Shown here: piece by piece, positions 63,483 to 64,000 of the stretch
Numbering within the stretch: the first letter of the stretch is position 1
How the letters are laid out: each line of letters opens with the position of its first letter
NCBI RefSeq assembly: GCF_000282115.1
Contig: NZ_AKJY01000032.1
Location: 1-64,000, forward strand
DNA from: Chryseobacterium populi
Lineage (GTDB): Bacteria > Bacteroidota > Bacteroidia > Flavobacteriales > Weeksellaceae
DNA: 64,000 nt
Direction: 5' to 3'
Notes under the pieces: model-generated
The model's database searches: none
What the model was told of the DNA's origin: nothing
The model's input: only the letters and a program-made list of their open reading frames with translations
Made by a program: the position numbers and the translations under genes

Positions 63483-64000
63483 TGAAAAGTAATTGGCAGA
63501 CCTATTTTAGATATTTATTTGCTTCGGGACTTACCCTGGTTACTCTTTCGTGCAGTAACACCAGGTATCTGAAGGAAGGGCAAACGCTCTACACTGGCGG
63601 TGAAGTAAAAATCGAAAACGACACCATTTCGAAAAAAGAAAAGAAAGAGCTCAAGACCGCTTTGGAAGAAAATTTAATTCCAAAACCCAACTCCTCAATT
63701 TTAGGATTACGTCCGAAATTATATTTTTACAATATTGCTAAAGAACCGAAAAAAGATAAAGGCTTTAATTACTGGTTAAAATATAAAGTAGGTGAAAAAC
63801 CTGTTTTATTAGGAGATGTAGATCGTGAATTTAATAAAAAGATCATTGAAAACTATTCGGAAAACAAGGGCTATTTCAATGCAAAAGCTACTTACGATAC
63901 AGTTTCTAAAAACAAAAAGGCACAGGTTATTTATACCTTAAAGCCCGGATCAAGATATTTAATTAGTAACGTTAAGTTTCAGCAGGATTCTTCACTGATC
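63482..64000 (+). CDS. tamL: TamL (TamA/BamA-like lipoprotein), 5' part, cut by window edge
   Basis: The first 173 codons are in the window. Signal peptide with lipobox VTLSC (about Cys24), then SNTRYLKEGQTLYTGGEVKIEND, the known start of Bacteroidota BamA-like lipoproteins, followed by POTRA-like repeats (YWLKYKVGEKPVLLGDVD, and IENYSENKGYFNAKATYDTV). TamL is the Bacteroidota partner of TamB: a surface-anchored lipoprotein with POTRA domains and an Omp85 barrel. The barrel lies beyond the window. Translationally coupled to tamB by a one-base overlap. Confidence 0.88.
   Translation, partial: MKSNWQTYFRYLFASGLTLVTLSCSNTRYLKEGQTLYTGGEVKIENDTISKKEKKELKTALEENLIPKPNSSILGLRPKLYFYNIAKEPKKDKGFNYWLKYKVGEKPVLLGDVDREFNKKIIENYSENKGYFNAKATYDTVSKNKKAQVIYTLKPGSRYLISNVKFQQDSSLI

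Overview
The window looks like chromosome of a Chryseobacterium-like flavobacterium (Bacteroidota, Weeksellaceae). The supporting signs are low GC, promoters of the Bacteroidota type (-7 box TAnnTTTG, seen upstream of at least 15 genes), almost no Shine-Dalgarno sites, type IX secretion sorting domains, a fused ccoNO cytochrome oxidase gene, a class II HMG-CoA reductase, and a TamB-TamL pair. The genus is an inference from gene content; no 16S gene is present.

Layout. 1-1.9 kb: lipoproteins, one broken by a frameshift in an A7 run. 2-7.8 kb: a polytopic membrane protein, aroC, two thioredoxin-fold proteins, a DUF1232 protein and an OPRT-ODCase fusion for UMP synthesis. 7.8-16 kb: envelope block with a pseudo-peptidase/beta-barrel fusion, two secreted proteins with type IX sorting tails and a 1077-residue outer membrane protein. 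16-25 kb: housekeeping (dusB, deoC-lrp-exonuclease operon, NDH-2/trmD operon, GH25 muramidase, ABC-F ATPase). 25-32 kb: oxidoreductase, TonB-dependent siderophore receptor plus PepSY protein, porin-like protein, peroxiredoxin, MscS channel. 32-38 kb: sucC, then an operon reading leftwards of HMG-CoA reductase, a 55-residue membrane protein, a secreted protein, DUF423 and a ClC channel. 38-47 kb: DUF4846 lipoprotein, pfkA-gap, LuxR regulator, MpaB-type oxygenase, recA, htpG. 47-48.4 kb: a small accessory-looking module (lipoprotein with a Cys-flanked glycine-rich hydrophobic tail, a 54-residue membrane protein, and a divergent XRE regulator behind phased TTGTA operators). 48.4-55 kb: alkyltransferase-like protein, deoxyhypusine-synthase-like enzyme, arfB, menE, tRNA-Gln, PagL-like deacylase, amino acid permease, XRE regulator. 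55-64 kb: cbb3 oxidase (ccoNO, ccoP) and tamB-tamL, the latter running off the right edge.

How it fits together. Most of the window is ordinary core genome. Respiratory genes (NDH-2, cbb3 oxidase, menE for menaquinone) would form parts of one electron transport chain. Envelope biogenesis is strongly represented (TamB/TamL, PagL-like, large barrels, TonB receptor). Several genes have the -7 box so close to the ATG that their transcripts should be leaderless or nearly so. Several starts were moved from the longest possible reading frame because the extension contains a terminator or a promoter. The most novel-looking item is the 46.9-48.3 kb lipoprotein/small membrane protein/XRE module. No CRISPR array, complete insertion sequence, prophage or rRNA was found.
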